From Apostichopus japonicus (Eukaryota > Echinodermata > Holothuroidea > Aspidochirotida > Stichopodidae), in the NCBI RefSeq assembly GCF_037975245.1, contig NC_092579.1, forward strand, positions 4,366,001 to 4,430,000: DNA of 64,000 bases, in the 5' to 3' direction. Numbering within the stretch: position 1 is the stretch's first letter; each line of letters starts with the position of its first letter. A model generated the notes under the pieces. The model was not told the origin of the DNA. It was given only the letters and a program-made list of their open reading frames with translations, and made no database searches. Position numbers and translations under genes: made by a program. This document shows positions 1-11,190 of the stretch, in pieces.

Positions 1-1245
1 TAAAAAAACATCCTCAAGTAAACAAACCCACAGCTAGGATACAAATTTGTTCCATCTATGGTGTGATAAGTCTCTCTACTCACAGAGCTGTGATATCTGT
101 GGATAGCCAGGAGCATGTTTCATACAATATATGTATGTTTTGAAATGTGTAACCTACATATACTTCTATACTTCACCAGTATAAAACATTGTACACATAA
201 TGTGACAAAAAGTTCATGCAACTCTGTGCAATTTCCATAGAAGCATCTTTACTAATAATGGCACAGAAAGAAGTGATAACAATAATGTCAAAGTCTGCTA
301 TTGGATAGGTGGAAGCAGCTGAAATTACAGGAGGCAGCCTCAGAAGTTTTACAAATATATCTTATGTTCTAATTCCAAATGAGACATTGGCAACAAGAAA
401 AGGTATAGAAATAATTGTTTCGTGATAGATATGTTCTTGCTGCTGGACACACACATATGCCTGTCGGTCCAAACTACACACTTGCAAACACAAATGTATG
501 CAAACACACACCCACACACACAAATTGAGCTGCTTAAAGTATACAAAATCATTAAAATGGTATTGGATAGTGATGGTTTTGACATATTTGCACAAAATGA
601 CCTGATCTATTAGCTTCTCTTTTGTGAAAACATCAACTCATTGAGAGGTTTGCTATTAAACCTCAAGTTGGGCTTATTTTGCATTGCAAGATCTATAGGT
701 AAAATCATAGAATTTTCCTCAGTGCACTGTATGCCTTAGGGCACCGTATTGAATTGGAGCAATCTATACTGAACTTCCACATCATTAGCTGGTGGCATGC
801 CATAATTTCTCCATCTCTGTGGTCAGTTGGAAGAAAAATGTCCAGTTGGGATTTCTAACATTCAGTACCTGGGAAAGAATTAGACCACTTCTCTGCCCAG
901 GATGCCCTTCAGTAAAGGTTCATACACCCACCAAAATCAATCAAGTGGGAATTTACAATTTGCCCCTCCCCTTCCAACTCTCCCCTTCCAACTCCCCCTC
1001 CCTCACCCACCAATGGAATCCTGTGTAGGATACTGTCAGGGATTCAGGACAGGGCAGAATCTCTATCAACCTAAGTTGTTTCCTGTGGCATTACTTTTGT
1101 TGACTTTATATATAATAATGCAATAAATCAACTATTGTTTCAACGACATGAGCATTAGCTGCAATACAGGGTCAGATTTCTGAAGTCCTGCATCTTTTTT
1201 TTTTCTTCCAGAAGTTGTTAAATGATTTTTGCTTTTAATCTCCAG
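1..1245. other. Upstream intron, 3' part
   Basis: The first recognisable exon starts in phase 1, so this stretch should be intron, with the preceding exon outside the window. It holds a short CA-rich run near 505-522 and a C-rich patch near 960-1010. I see no open segment with a plausible splice pair. A second acceptor-like site ends at 1211, but the site ending at 1245 gives the better exon. Confidence 0.6.
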
Positions 1246-1523
1246 GAGAACATTGCGGAACAGCCACTCATGGAGCCATTATTTTCCGGCAGAGTTTATC
1301 GACCACTCTCAACCTACAGTCATCGAAGATCAATGCCATTATTGGGCAACCTGTATCGATCCAATTCTCTGATGGCATCGACTCTGATGAAACATTCTTC
1401 TTTGGGTTCAATGATGGTAGTGATGTCATCACCGCAGAGAACTGGACCGATACGTTATTAAACTACACCTTCGCCTCTCCTGGATCCTATCTGGTCTCCA
1501 TAGTTGCCAGAAACAGCTTTGCG
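1246..1523 (+). CDS. Exon 1: PKD (Ig-like) repeat
   Basis: Residues 1-92. The second half has the PKD pattern: INAIIGQPVSIQFSDG, then FFGFNDGSD (WDFGDG-like), then NYTFASPGSYLVSIVARN. The acceptor is a CAG after a pyrimidine tract and the donor is GCG/gtaaag. The exon begins with two bases that complete a codon from an upstream exon. Confidence 0.85.
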
Positions 1524-2739
1524 GTAAAGTTTTAAAATATATCTTCATTCTTCTCCAAGTTGAGGAGATTTGTTAATTTTCATTTTTGCTAACTGTTTTG
1601 TTAAATCATAACAAATGACTAATCAGATACTTGTGAAATGATTTGGCAAAATGAGCTGATCACATCAGTTCTTGTGAGAACAATTTATGGTACCACTGTA
1701 AGTTACTTGAGTGAAAATAGGGGAACCTGAATGAAAAGTATACGTACATAAATTGCATTTACATAATGTAAGTAAGTTTTAAAAAACAACCAGTTTCTTC
1801 CAACTCAGAATCACATTCATGCCAAATGTTGCATACATGCATCAGGTCGATAGAACACGGTCTGTGTTGAGTTGTCAACGAATCATTTAATTATAGAATG
1901 AATGTGTGTTTAGTAACTATAGAAACCAAGCCAATTAGTCATTTATGCTGTAATCATCATCACCTCCTGTGCAATTCATTGCTTTCAAACGTTCATCTAT
2001 TTTTTCATTGATTAAATGTCAATTTTCTCAAATGTAATTTATTAGACAAAGTGGCAGTGGTGGCATGCCCAGCATGTATGTTTAGTGTGGTTGAAATGTT
2101 GAAAGACAGACTGCTTCAAATAATGAGCTGTCTGTTAGGTAAGCATTGAACAATGCACGATATGATCCTAGTAGTTGACCAGTATAATTGGTATTAGTTA
2201 CTCAACACCAGAAAATTGACTGGGGAATTGGGAACAAATTTAAGGCAGAGAATTTTGTTTTGCCAGCTAGCACAAGGTTCCTAATCAGTGACAAGATTGC
2301 AAGTCCCACACACTCTACCATATCTGAGCTACATCTAGGTCAGTGATGAGCCCTATACAACAATTTCCTTGGTGGCAAAGGGGGAGGGTGGTTCAGAATT
2401 CAAAGTATGTTGCATACAATGTAATCAAGGATCACCCCCCCCCCCCACCAATTTTCATTCTATACAAGTGGCCTAGAAAGAATTTCAAGAGATATTTGGC
2501 TTATTCATATGAAATAGCTGAATTGATTTGCATTGAAATGTAGAGATCGTTTGATGAAAAATATGGCACATATTGAATAAACTTTAGTATCACTATTCAC
2601 CTCTACAGGTATAGGCTCTTTCCTGTCTATCAATTAGATGGAAATGTACAGTATTCAAAGTTAAAAGTGTTTTGTTTGTGTATTCTTCTTATACAAGACT
2701 CCTCTATTTTGACTCCATCCATCCATCCATATATACTAT

Positions 2740-2741
<2 letters not shown>

Positions 2742-2793
<52 letters not shown>

Positions 2794-2797
2794 GTAT
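2742..2797. repeat. (TA)n microsatellite
   Basis: About 50 bp of TA with minor interruptions, directly left of the MITE. The right edge of the MITE is also followed by TA units, so the element probably inserted into this tract. Confidence 0.95.
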
Positions 2798-2800
2798 AAA

Positions 2801-3177
2801 CACGCTATTCCATTGCGTTGCAACTCAGAGTTTCACGCACACTTTGAGTAACTCAACAATCTGAGCTCTCAAAATATATCTGGGACTTTAAACAAATCCA
2901 AAAGCGCTCTACACATAAGCACATCTCCAACCAGTGTAATCTCTGTATGGAAGAAAAGTACTTCATGTTAAGGAGCAGAGCCCACAAAAGCTGCAACTCA
3001 ATCAAGCGTAGCAAATTTGTATCCAAATGTCGTCATGGCAACCGTTCAAAGAAGCCCCCTGACGGCACCGAAAGGAAATAATCGTCATTGCAAGATTCAG
3101 TTGCCTAATGATTGCCGCAGTGAAAGGAACTGAATGTGTGCGTGAAACTCTGAGTTGCAACGCAATGAAATAGCCTG
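2801..3177. mobile_element. MITE with 42-bp terminal inverted repeats
   Basis: Left end 2801-2842 and right end 3136-3177 are reverse complements at 40 of 42 positions (core GCAACTCAGAGTTTCACGCA). The 290-bp interior has no transposase-like frame, so this is a non-autonomous DNA transposon. It sits between TA-rich tracts (2742-2797 and 3180-3198), so the target duplication cannot be read; TA or TATA is possible. It lies in intron 1. Confidence 0.85.
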
Positions 3178-3280
3178 TTGATATATATATCTATATAGCT
3201 CTGCACCAGTTGTATTGAACACTATACTGCTATTACTGAACTTTATTTACTACGTATATTTATTTTATTTTATTGTCTAG

Positions 3281-3464
3281 GAGGATTATGGAGTCGTTGC
3301 TATAGAAGTTGAAGCCCCTGATCTGAATCCAGCAAGCCTGGACTGCCCTGACACTGTCTCCCTTAATGAGACCTTTGAGTGCATCTTCAGCTCAGTCATC
3401 GCAGCTGCTCAGTATGCGGCCTGGACTCTAGATGGAAACCTTGTCAGTGAAGTTTACTCTCCAG
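3281..3464 (+). CDS. Exon 2: end of PKD repeat and start of next Ig-like fold
   Basis: Residues 93-153. EDYGVVAIEVEAPDL supplies the last strand of the exon 1 PKD repeat. A new segment follows with two Cys (CPD and FECIF) and AAWTLDGN, an Ig/PKD-like core strand. Acceptor tctag, donor G/gtaaac, ends in phase 1. Confidence 0.83.
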
Positions 3465-3582
3465 GTAAACTTTCATTATCAAATTTCAGTTTCTGTGTCG
3501 GTGTTTGAAAAGGATCTCCCAGAATTGAATATTGTAATCACTGAGAAAACGGTAAAAGTTGCACTGAATTTTCTTTTAATTC

Positions 3583-3840
3583 AATTGATGCAGTGTATGC
3601 ATAGCCTATTCCAGGGTTCAGTAGACATTTAAATTTGGTTGCAAAGTAAGACTGGAATAACTTAAATATCCAATTTCAGTTTCATGCCTGAGAGTTTTTC
3701 AGATAATGCTGAAACTGGGTTGGGAGGGTGGGGTGGGGGGGGGAGGGCAGGGAATGAGATGGGAGTGTTTGAAGTTAACATAAATATCAATTGATGAAGT
3801 GTATGCATACCCTATTCCAGGGTTCAGTAGACAATTAAGT
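3583..3840. repeat. Direct repeat pair in intron 2
   Basis: The segment around 3583-3635 (TTCCAGGGTTCAGTAGACA) recurs at about 3791-3840 with few differences, 208 bp apart. The sequence between them is G-rich (3718-3757). Confidence 0.7.
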
Positions 3841-3947
3841 TCGGTTGCAAAGTATAAAAGGATTAAATGTGTTTCTCACCTAATAGATACATTTATTATG
3901 TATTTGGTTGCACTTAGTAAACTTCAACTTGGTCTATCTTGTCCTAG

Positions 3948-4120
3948 ATCCTGCCTACATTACCAAAGGAAAGATCCCATTGGATGGTTCCACTGTAACG
4001 GAGGATTCTGCTCCTGGTAGTGATGTCACATGGGTGATACCAGGAATGGATTTCACCAGCCCTGGATGGCTGACATCTGTTGAAATGCATGTCACTAAGA
4101 CAGGGATGATCTCTCTATTG
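3948..4120 (+). CDS. Exon 3: extracellular Ig-like segment
   Basis: Residues 154-211: DPAYITKGKIPLDG, then DVTWVIPGMDF and EMHVTKTGMISLL, which looks like the closing beta strands of the fold begun in exon 2. Acceptor cctag, donor TTG/gtatgt. Phases fit both neighbours. Confidence 0.82.
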
Positions 4121-4388
4121 GTATGTGGGAGAAGGGCCCCTTTAATTGTACTGGAAAAAAAAATTATATTGTGGCTGCATATTATATCATATTGAGCTGT
4201 TGTGATTCCTTCAAGAATATTGGCTTTCCTGTTAATTCATGTCCTATGGTGATTGGAAGATGCTTTGTTTACATCGTAGCAAAACCAGAGGCCCCTAGCT
4301 CATGTGATCTAGAGTTGAAACAGCAACACATGAATACATATATCCAGGCAAGTCAATTATAGTGTGTCCTGGCAGTGCATGTGTGTCA

Positions 4389-4500
4389 CTTGTCTTCTAT
4401 AGTAGCAGAATAGCTTTGCAAATGAAGAGTAACATATGTTGTCGCTTGTCTTCTATAGTAGCAGAATAGCTTTGCAAATGAAGAGTAACATATGTTGTCG
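4389..4500. repeat. Perfect 56-bp tandem duplication
   Basis: Two adjacent 56-bp copies begin at 4389 and 4445 (CTTGTCTTCTATAGTAGCAG) and appear identical. It is intronic, between exons 3 and 4. Confidence 0.9.
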
Positions 4501-4678
4501 AGGCAGTACTGCTTACTTTAATATCAAAGAATCAATAGCCAAGAATTTGCATATAACTTTTAAATGTTCCTTGTTTGTGTTGCCCTCTTTGAAATGTATC
4601 CAGTCAACCGAGCAATAATTTTTTCCCCAAAAGTTTGTCCAATTAAATATTTGCCATCATCATCATCACTATCACCAG

Positions 4679-5315
4679 GTTTTGCGACCATCGTGCTTGT
4701 CTGGCCCTTACTGTCCCGTGGACAATCAGTGCGGGTCTCCTTGTGATGGTGATACAGCTTTCCCCGTGGCTACCACCCATCAGGACACCTGTATAACCGG
4801 TGAGCTATTCTGCCTTTATAGAGGTCGGTGCCTTCCCGATGTGTACGTAACGAGCTGCCCCGCGAGAGTCCAGCGATATGAAGATTCTCTTCCAGCATCA
4901 GCTAGGTCTGACTATGAAGTCACTCACAAGGTTGACCTCACTGCGGCAGAGTTGGGCCTACAGTCCTTTGAGTTGGGTAATTCATACAATGTCGAAGCTG
5001 GTGATGTGATCGGGTTTACCGCTTCCCCATCGTCGGCACTCCTGTCATACATCGAGACGACTGCCGAACCTCTGGAGGTGAACTTTGTCGGAAGTGTGGT
5101 CGTGGGTGATACATTAAGTGAAGAAGGCTCCACCGTCTGGCACCAGAAGAAGCATTCCCTCAGAGTCACTGCTGCTGGCTCTCTGTTTGATAACAGAATG
5201 TATTTCACGCTGGACACTGTAGGCAACCATTCTGTGGAAGTAACACTGAACAGTTCCTCGACACATCCAACCTACTCAGACAGTACCATTGTTGTCGTCT
5301 GTGAGGTCATTAAAA
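4679..5315 (+). CDS. Exon 4: Cys-rich module and linker to next PKD region
   Basis: Residues 212-423, a long exon. The first 60 residues carry eight Cys (217, 223, 229, 233, 249, 256, 262, 271). That number suggests a disulphide module, but it lacks the acidic DCxDxSDE signature of LDL-receptor class A, so I leave it unnamed. The rest reads like an Ig-type sandwich (LGNSYNVEAGDVIGFTAS and MYFTLDTVGNHSVEVTLNSS) with NSS/NHS glycosylation sequons. Donor AAA A/gtgagt. Confidence 0.85.
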
Positions 5316-5754
5316 GTGAGTTTATGTAATATATTACAGATATATAAACTAAAAGCACTACCATTATCTTAGAATAAGAATCATCTTTATCTTCTGTCAG
5401 TCTTTGTTATTATTTGGGGTTGGAGGAGGGCAGGGAAGGGGTGGGGGGTCATTGATAAAGTGGTGAAGTATGGAGGAGGATGTATACAGTAGCAGATGTC
5501 GGAATATAGTGAATCTGTGTGATGTGCAATGTTATAGGTTATGAGATGCAACCAGCTACTGTACTTTCAGTTTTCCTTTATACCCATCAAGAACAAGTAG
5601 TTATCTTCTGAATGTCCTCTCCAAAACAGGGTGAAAATATTGCTCTTTGGTTTTTGTCGTATTGGTCACTGCTCTGTCCATGATATGGTGTATGAGTCAT
5701 ATTTTCTGTCTTCATAATTCATCATTCATGACAGAGATTCGTTTGTCTGTCCTG

Positions 5755-6297
5755 CATGAATATGCCTTACTCCAGGTTTATATCCATGGGTATGCCTTAC
5801 TCCAGGTTTATGTCCATGGATATGCCTTACTCCAGGTTTATGTCCATGGATATGCCAATACTCCAGGTTTATATCCTTCAAAGATGCTGACATGTCTGAT
5901 ATATGAGTCATTTATTCTCTTTTCATAATTCATCATTCATGACATAGATTTGTTTGTCTGTCCTGCATGGATATGCCTTACTCCAGGTTCATATCCATGG
6001 ATATGCCTTACTCCAGGTTCATATCCCTGGATATGCCTTACTCCAGGTTCATATCCCTGGATATGCCTTACTCCAGGTTTATATCCATGGATATGCCTTA
6101 CTCCAGGTTCATATCCCTGGATATGCCTTACTCCAGGTTCATATCCCTGGATATGCCTTTCTCCAGGTTCATATCCATGGATATGCCTTACTCCAGGTTT
6201 ATATCCCTGGATATGCCTTTATCCAGGTTCATATCCATGGATATGCCTTACTCCAAGTTTATATCCATGGATATGCCTAACTCCAGGTTCATATCCT
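5755..6297. repeat. 30-bp minisatellite, duplicated locus
   Basis: The unit is 30 bp (ATGCCTTACTCCAGGTTYAT plus ATCCMTGGAT). There are about 4 copies at 5755-5878 and 11 at 5967-6297. The two arrays are separated by a duplicated flank (TTCATAATTCATCATTCATG at 5711 and 5922). Both arrays end in ATATCCTTC.AAGATGCTGACA. Because 30 is divisible by three, all frames look open. It is intronic and ends about 50 bp before exon 5. Confidence 0.95.
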
Positions 6298-6350
6298 TCC
6301 AAGATGCTGACAAGTCTGCTATTTCAATCGTCTTATTCTCTGTATTTCAG

Positions 6351-6485
6351 ATCTTTCTGTCGTTTCGAATCTAATCAATTTAAACTTCCTGCAAGAATTT
6401 TCTGTGTCTGTATGGATTGGGGCTGGGGATTCTGTTGAGTACACATGGGATTTTGGAGATGCTGTTTATACCACTCAAAGACAAG
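6351..6485 (+). CDS. Exon 5: PKD repeat, first half
   Basis: Residues 424-468. The segment VSVWIGAGDSVEYTWDFGDA holds the diagnostic WDFGD of PKD repeats. The acceptor follows directly after a 30-bp minisatellite locus in the intron. Donor CAA G/gtagga, phase 1. Confidence 0.88.
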
Positions 6486-7228
6486 GTAGGATTACTTTAC
6501 TGTTAACCAACCATATTTTTTTCGTTGTGTATCTTTCATTGATATAATATGGGCAATTCCTTTTTTGTAAGTACATTCCATTGTAGTTGTGGTGGCAGTA
6601 GTTCCTTTTTTGATATATATATATATTTTTATTAATGCCAGTAAAAATGCACAATATTTGGCTTAGCAGCTGATGGTTAAAGAATAACATATAACAGAGA
6701 GAAATACTTGTAAAGTAGAAAGTAACTAAGTAAATGTAAAACTGTTTTCCAGCTTTTGTAGCATGTTCTGTTTCAAATCCCCATGTTTTGTAAAGCAAAT
6801 TAATATCCCAAAGTAGCATTTTTGATACAGTTTTACCATTGGCACATGATAATAAGATACTTGAAGTTACTGTACCTCTTTGATGCTAAACAAACAATGT
6901 CTCTTATTCAAGGTACATTTGAGTTAACAAGGGATATTAAAATGCAAATGTCCTTGACACTCCTTCCACCCCCTCCCATACTTCTGCTCTGCCAGTAAGC
7001 AATCTAGTTGATCATTCATCAAGTGGTAAACATTCTTTGCTTGTAAAACAAAATGATATTTAGAGTAAGTAACAAATTGATTGAATTTTTAAATACTTGT
7101 TAATATTGTAAAATCCAACAGCAATGTGATAACCTTATTGTGAGAACACTGTGTACGACTCTTTAATACTGTCTGTGTGCAACATATGCTTTCTGTTATC
7201 AATGCAATTATTTGTTTCATTATCTTAG

Positions 7229-7432
7229 CTGCCACGATTCAAGAGTCAGATAACAAGACTCATTCGTACTCTTCCTACGGCCCGCAACAGATAACTGTTA
7301 CAGCCGCCAACAATTGCGGAAATCTGACTGAGAGTATCATCGTAAATGTGTTCGGAACCGAACAGCCGATACAGCGTCACCATTACGATATCACTCCCTC
7401 TTCACCCATTGAACATCCGTTTCCATCCGAAG
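7229..7432 (+). CDS. Exon 6: PKD repeat, second half
   Basis: Residues 469-536. HSYSSYGPQQITVTAANNCG completes the PKD repeat of exon 5 (the usual H.Y...G.Y.VTV.A.N pattern), followed by a Pro/His/Ser linker. Donor GAA G/gtacgt, phase 1. Confidence 0.87.
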
Positions 7433-8255
7433 GTACGTTGGAATCTTCTCCCGTTCAGCTCTGTGAGCTTCTATTGACAGTCATAGAGTAGTTCTAGGGT
7501 CTTTGTATTAAGTCACCAATTCCTGGAAAAATTTAACTAGGCATAGTGAGTAGTACTCATAGTAAAATTACCATTTGTTTATTCCAAGGTTCCCACCCCG
7601 TTCTGCTCGTAGATTATTTCAACGGATTAATTTTCATTAACAAGTAATTTATGAGTTTGTTTCGATTATAGAAATTTTGATCAATCAGAAATCTTTTGTT
7701 GTCAGCATTAAAATCACATTCAAATGATAACATCAGGTATTTCCCAAATTTGCTTTTCATTTATTTCAAATGAAACTCTGGCTAGTCTAGCTGGTCGACT
7801 GCTTTGTGGAATGTTAGTCCTGTATAGTGTCGGCAATTTTAGGGAAGATTAATGTAATTCACTGACTTGAGGGACACAAAATTCTTGATTGTTATCATGT
7901 TTTACTGTTCGAAACTCAAAAATTGCAGCTACTGTAGCTCTCACATCAGCTCCTTGCTCAGGCATCAAACAGGTTGCTTTTCTGTTTGAGCTACAGAGTT
8001 TGTCTGCTTTTCATGATCTCCACTTTTATTAAACGATAAAGCTGACTGACTGAATCATTTAGTACCTTTCTGCCCTTTCATTCCTTAAAGGAATAATCCT
8101 ATCATTCCATAGCTATCATAAACACTTAACTCTTTTTCTGTGATGTATAGTCAGATACAATTGACTACCACTAAAATACCATTGACATTTTACTTCAAGA
8201 TCATCAATTTTGTCGTTTCAATATTCTTTTTGTTTCCTTTCCCCCTCATACACAG

Positions 8256-8485
8256 CGGAATTTGAATTCACTTTCACCTTAACGGTTCCGTTCGGTGAAG
8301 TGCTCGGTACTAATGTTTCCGTTCACATCTCGACAAGTTACTACGAGAACTCTACGGCAGACCTCTTCGATCTTTATGTCGATGGGAATTCCAAGAAGGT
8401 CTCACATTTTGTCAGGTTCACTGGCATCCACACAGCTCAAGTAACTTTGTCTAATCCCATCTCGGAGGAAGTCTTTGAAATAGAG
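8256..8485 (+). CDS. Exon 7: Ig/PKD-like beta segment
   Basis: Residues 537-613: AEFEFTFTLTVPFGEVLGTN, then VRFTGIHTAQVTLSNPISEE. It has the beta-sandwich rhythm of a degenerate PKD repeat without a clear WDFGDG. Sequons NVS and NST are present. Donor GAG/gtaagt. Confidence 0.84.
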
Positions 8486-9215
8486 GTAAGTCTTTGTGAA
8501 AACTGAATTAAATGGTTAAAATAAAAAAAAATTGGTGATAAAAGAAAATTCATTGGAGTGATTTACGTTACTTATCTATACTATTAATTTTTATTGTGCC
8601 ACTAAATATCTCAAAGAATGGGTTGTTTATGTTTGTGTTTATATACACAGAATGATCTGAGAAGTGAAATGACAGAAATTGATAATTGTTTGTTAATGTG
8701 AGATCTTAATAAGAAAAGACAAATTAAATGCCATGTGTATCGTTGGATATGGAAGATCACAACATGAATCTGGCTTTAGGGTAGTAAAGTTGGCCCAGAA
8801 AAGATACATGACTGAGATAATTATCTTTTACAGCCATTGTATTATGTCCATCCTAGCATCACAATGATAAAGTTGTGTAGGGAATATTTAAATAGCAGAA
8901 AATAAATGTAATTTACTTTTTTTATCCCATATTTTGATATCATTTAGTTTGTTCAGTGAAATGTCATATGATCACTTCTGCTTGATGCAGACCAGACCTG
9001 TCTGTCTTTTCATTCATTCAGGAAAGTTTCAAGAAAAGTGACCCAAAATCCTTTGAATTTCTCCAATGAATTATATGTGTGGCCTTTCTTTCAAGATTTT
9101 TGAAAACACTCTTTAAGTGGTATTCTATCCTGATGAAATACTTAGAACAAAGAAAAAGAGTTTATTGCTAATGGTAACCATTCACAATAAAAGCTGTAAA
9201 TTTCTACTCACACAG

Positions 9216-9372
9216 ATTGAATCCCAAGAGAGGTTATCCCTTCAGAGCAGCTTTCAACCCATGTACATCCTCCCGGTGTCTTCAGAGGACAAACTAGTTC
9301 CTGGATATGGAAATGAGGAGGATAGCTTTCCAGTGGAATATCCCATCTATTTTATAGCCGATGTTCCGCACG
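9216..9372 (+). CDS. Exon 8: extracellular linker into next PKD-like repeat
   Basis: Residues 614-665: IESQERLSLQSSFQPMYILP, with a PVEYPIYFIADVPHG end that resembles the first strand of a PKD repeat (V.F....G). Acceptor cacag, donor G/gtaaat. Confidence 0.82.
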
Positions 9373-9627
9373 GTAAATAAAAGTTTCATTCAAACTGCTC
9401 TTTGCTTCGTGTCAAACATCCAAAGTCACCGTAAGGTGAACATTGGTCACTTTTACAAGACCTGCTAGCTTTTGTACTGTCATGTGACATGTAATTGGAC
9501 TAAATTGTTGTGGTCTGGGAAAACCATTTGGATATCAGAAAGAGTGCTCTTCCTGGATTATTTGATCCTTTCAGCATCACAAAACCAATTGTGATATGCT
9601 TTATGATGAATCTGTTTGAAAAGTGTG

Positions 9628-9648
9628 CATATATATATATATATATAT

Positions 9649-9682
<34 letters not shown>

Positions 9683-9924
9683 ATATATATATATATATAT
9701 TATTCAAAGATTCAAAGCACCAGGGGTGCACTCTGTACAATCATAATACTTGGGTAATACGCCCTCAATGACAGTTATTCAAAGCCAATTTATACGCATT
9801 AACACACCAGTAGAATCACTGTGGTCGAGTGGTACGGACTTCGGTTTGTGTCAAAAAGATCTGATGAGTCCCAAAACCGGTCGTGGAGTGGAATTTTTCT
9901 GTTGTGTTATTCTTTACTTTTTTG

Positions 9925-9965
<41 letters not shown>

Positions 9966-9973
9966 TATATATC
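9628..9973. repeat. TA microsatellites flanking a tRNA-like stretch
   Basis: (TA)n tracts at about 9629-9702 and 9925-9973. Between them, 9828-9885 contains TGGTCGAGTGG, which fits a Pol III A box, but no good B box follows. Another A-box-like stretch (AGCTGGTAGAGC) lies at about 10003-10014. Possibly decayed SINE heads; weak. Confidence 0.55.
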
Positions 9974-10171
9974 AATCAAGACCACCTAAAAGCTGGATTG
10001 ATCAGCTGGTAGAGCTTGGGTCACTGGCTTTGATTTACATTGTTGTTTTACTTATATATACATATAATAAATCAGATGACATTTGAACAATTATTTATTC
10101 AAGTTTATAATGTATAATTTATAGTTTATAATTGTATAAACCAAAGTTTCCTGATTTTTCTTTCGTTTTAG

Positions 10172-10269
10172 GAACTGGTGTGGAGTTCAGAGTAATTAGT
10201 TTTGACGATGCCAGTCCTCCAACAATCCTTTACCCATCCTCAGAACCGATTTCCCATCAGTTTTCTTCG
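10172..10269 (+). CDS. Exon 9: PKD-like repeat core
   Basis: Residues 666-698. TGVEFRVISFDDASPPTI carries FDDAS at the FGDG position, and SHQFSS leads into the PGRYDVTVEIAN that opens exon 10. The short length and the phases (2 bases + 32 codons) fit exactly. Confidence 0.84.
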
Positions 10270-10356
10270 GTAAACTGGCCTTTAATTTTTCCATATTTTT
10301 GTTTTGTCTTAGTTTTATTCATTTATCTCCTTTGGATGTCTACCTGCAGTAGCAAC

Positions 10357-10705
10357 TGATCATTGTCTGTGATGGTAGTATTTCTCAGACATGTAATGAG
10401 TCTGTACTTGTGCTTGACCGATCATTGTGTGCGATGGTTTTATTTATCAAACTTGTAACAAGTCTGTATTTGAGCTTGACTGATCATTTTGTGCAATGGT
10501 TTTATTTATCAGACTTGTAACAAGTCTGTACTTGTGCTTGGCTGATCATTGTGTGTAATGTCTTTATTTATCAGACATGTAATGAGTTTGTACCTGTGCT
10601 TTACCGATCATTGTGTGCAATGGTATATTTATCAGACTTGTAACAAGTCTGTACTTGTGCTTGATTGATCATTGTCTGTGATGCTAGTATTTATCAGACT
10701 GGTAA
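10357..10705. repeat. 62-bp tandem array, about 5.6 copies
   Basis: Units start at 10357, 10419, 10481, 10543, 10605 and 10666, each opening with YGATCATTGTGTGYRATGGT and ending with CTGTACTTGTGCTTGAC. Units differ by 5-20%, and the fifth is one base shorter. It is intronic, after exon 9. Confidence 0.95.
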
Positions 10706-11190
10706 TTTTTTCTATGACCACTGTGGATGTATAAATATTTGGTTGATACTGAAGCATATGTGGATTCCCCATATATATATTGAAAAATTTCTAGTCTTGC
10801 TAAACTTTACTGCCATATTTTACAATAAAATTCTTTGGATGCTTCAGTGCCAGAGAACATTTGGAAGGGCTTAGGGAACTAAATGTGTATCATGAGATAA
10901 AGAATGTAACAGAACTATTATGCACTATGCATGGTTATTAAAACAATTGTTAGCACTGTGTTTCTGTCATTGCATTGCTAATCTATAGAAAACTTACAGT
11001 AGATTGGGTGCCTAACTTTTAACAAAGTATATTTTTATTTGATCCTACAATTTATTCTTGTTTTCATACACATCTTTCATAATCTGTCTGAATTTACATA
11101 TTCTGTCATTTAGAATGCATGATGTTGCGTTCAGTTGTCTCTCGTGGTGAATCTCACATTTCTTTTCTGTGTTTGTAATTGGCCCACCAG

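Noticed and set aside
1222-1461. 79-codon frame over exon 1
   Set aside because: It overlaps the PKD-coding frame in a different phase and shows no family pattern, while the other frame reads as a clear PKD repeat.
5755-6297. CRISPR-like repeat array
   Set aside because: There are no unique spacers between the 30-bp units, and the sequence is eukaryotic.
5950-6438. Repeat protein of WICLTPGSYP units in front of exon 5
   Set aside because: The array is 30 bp long per unit, so every frame stays open. The frame that would join exon 5 stops before it, and splice phases already fit without it.
9859-9890. Hammerhead ribozyme (CTGATGAGTCC)
   Set aside because: The start of the core is present, but no GAAA follows at the distance needed after a stem II, and no helix III is visible.
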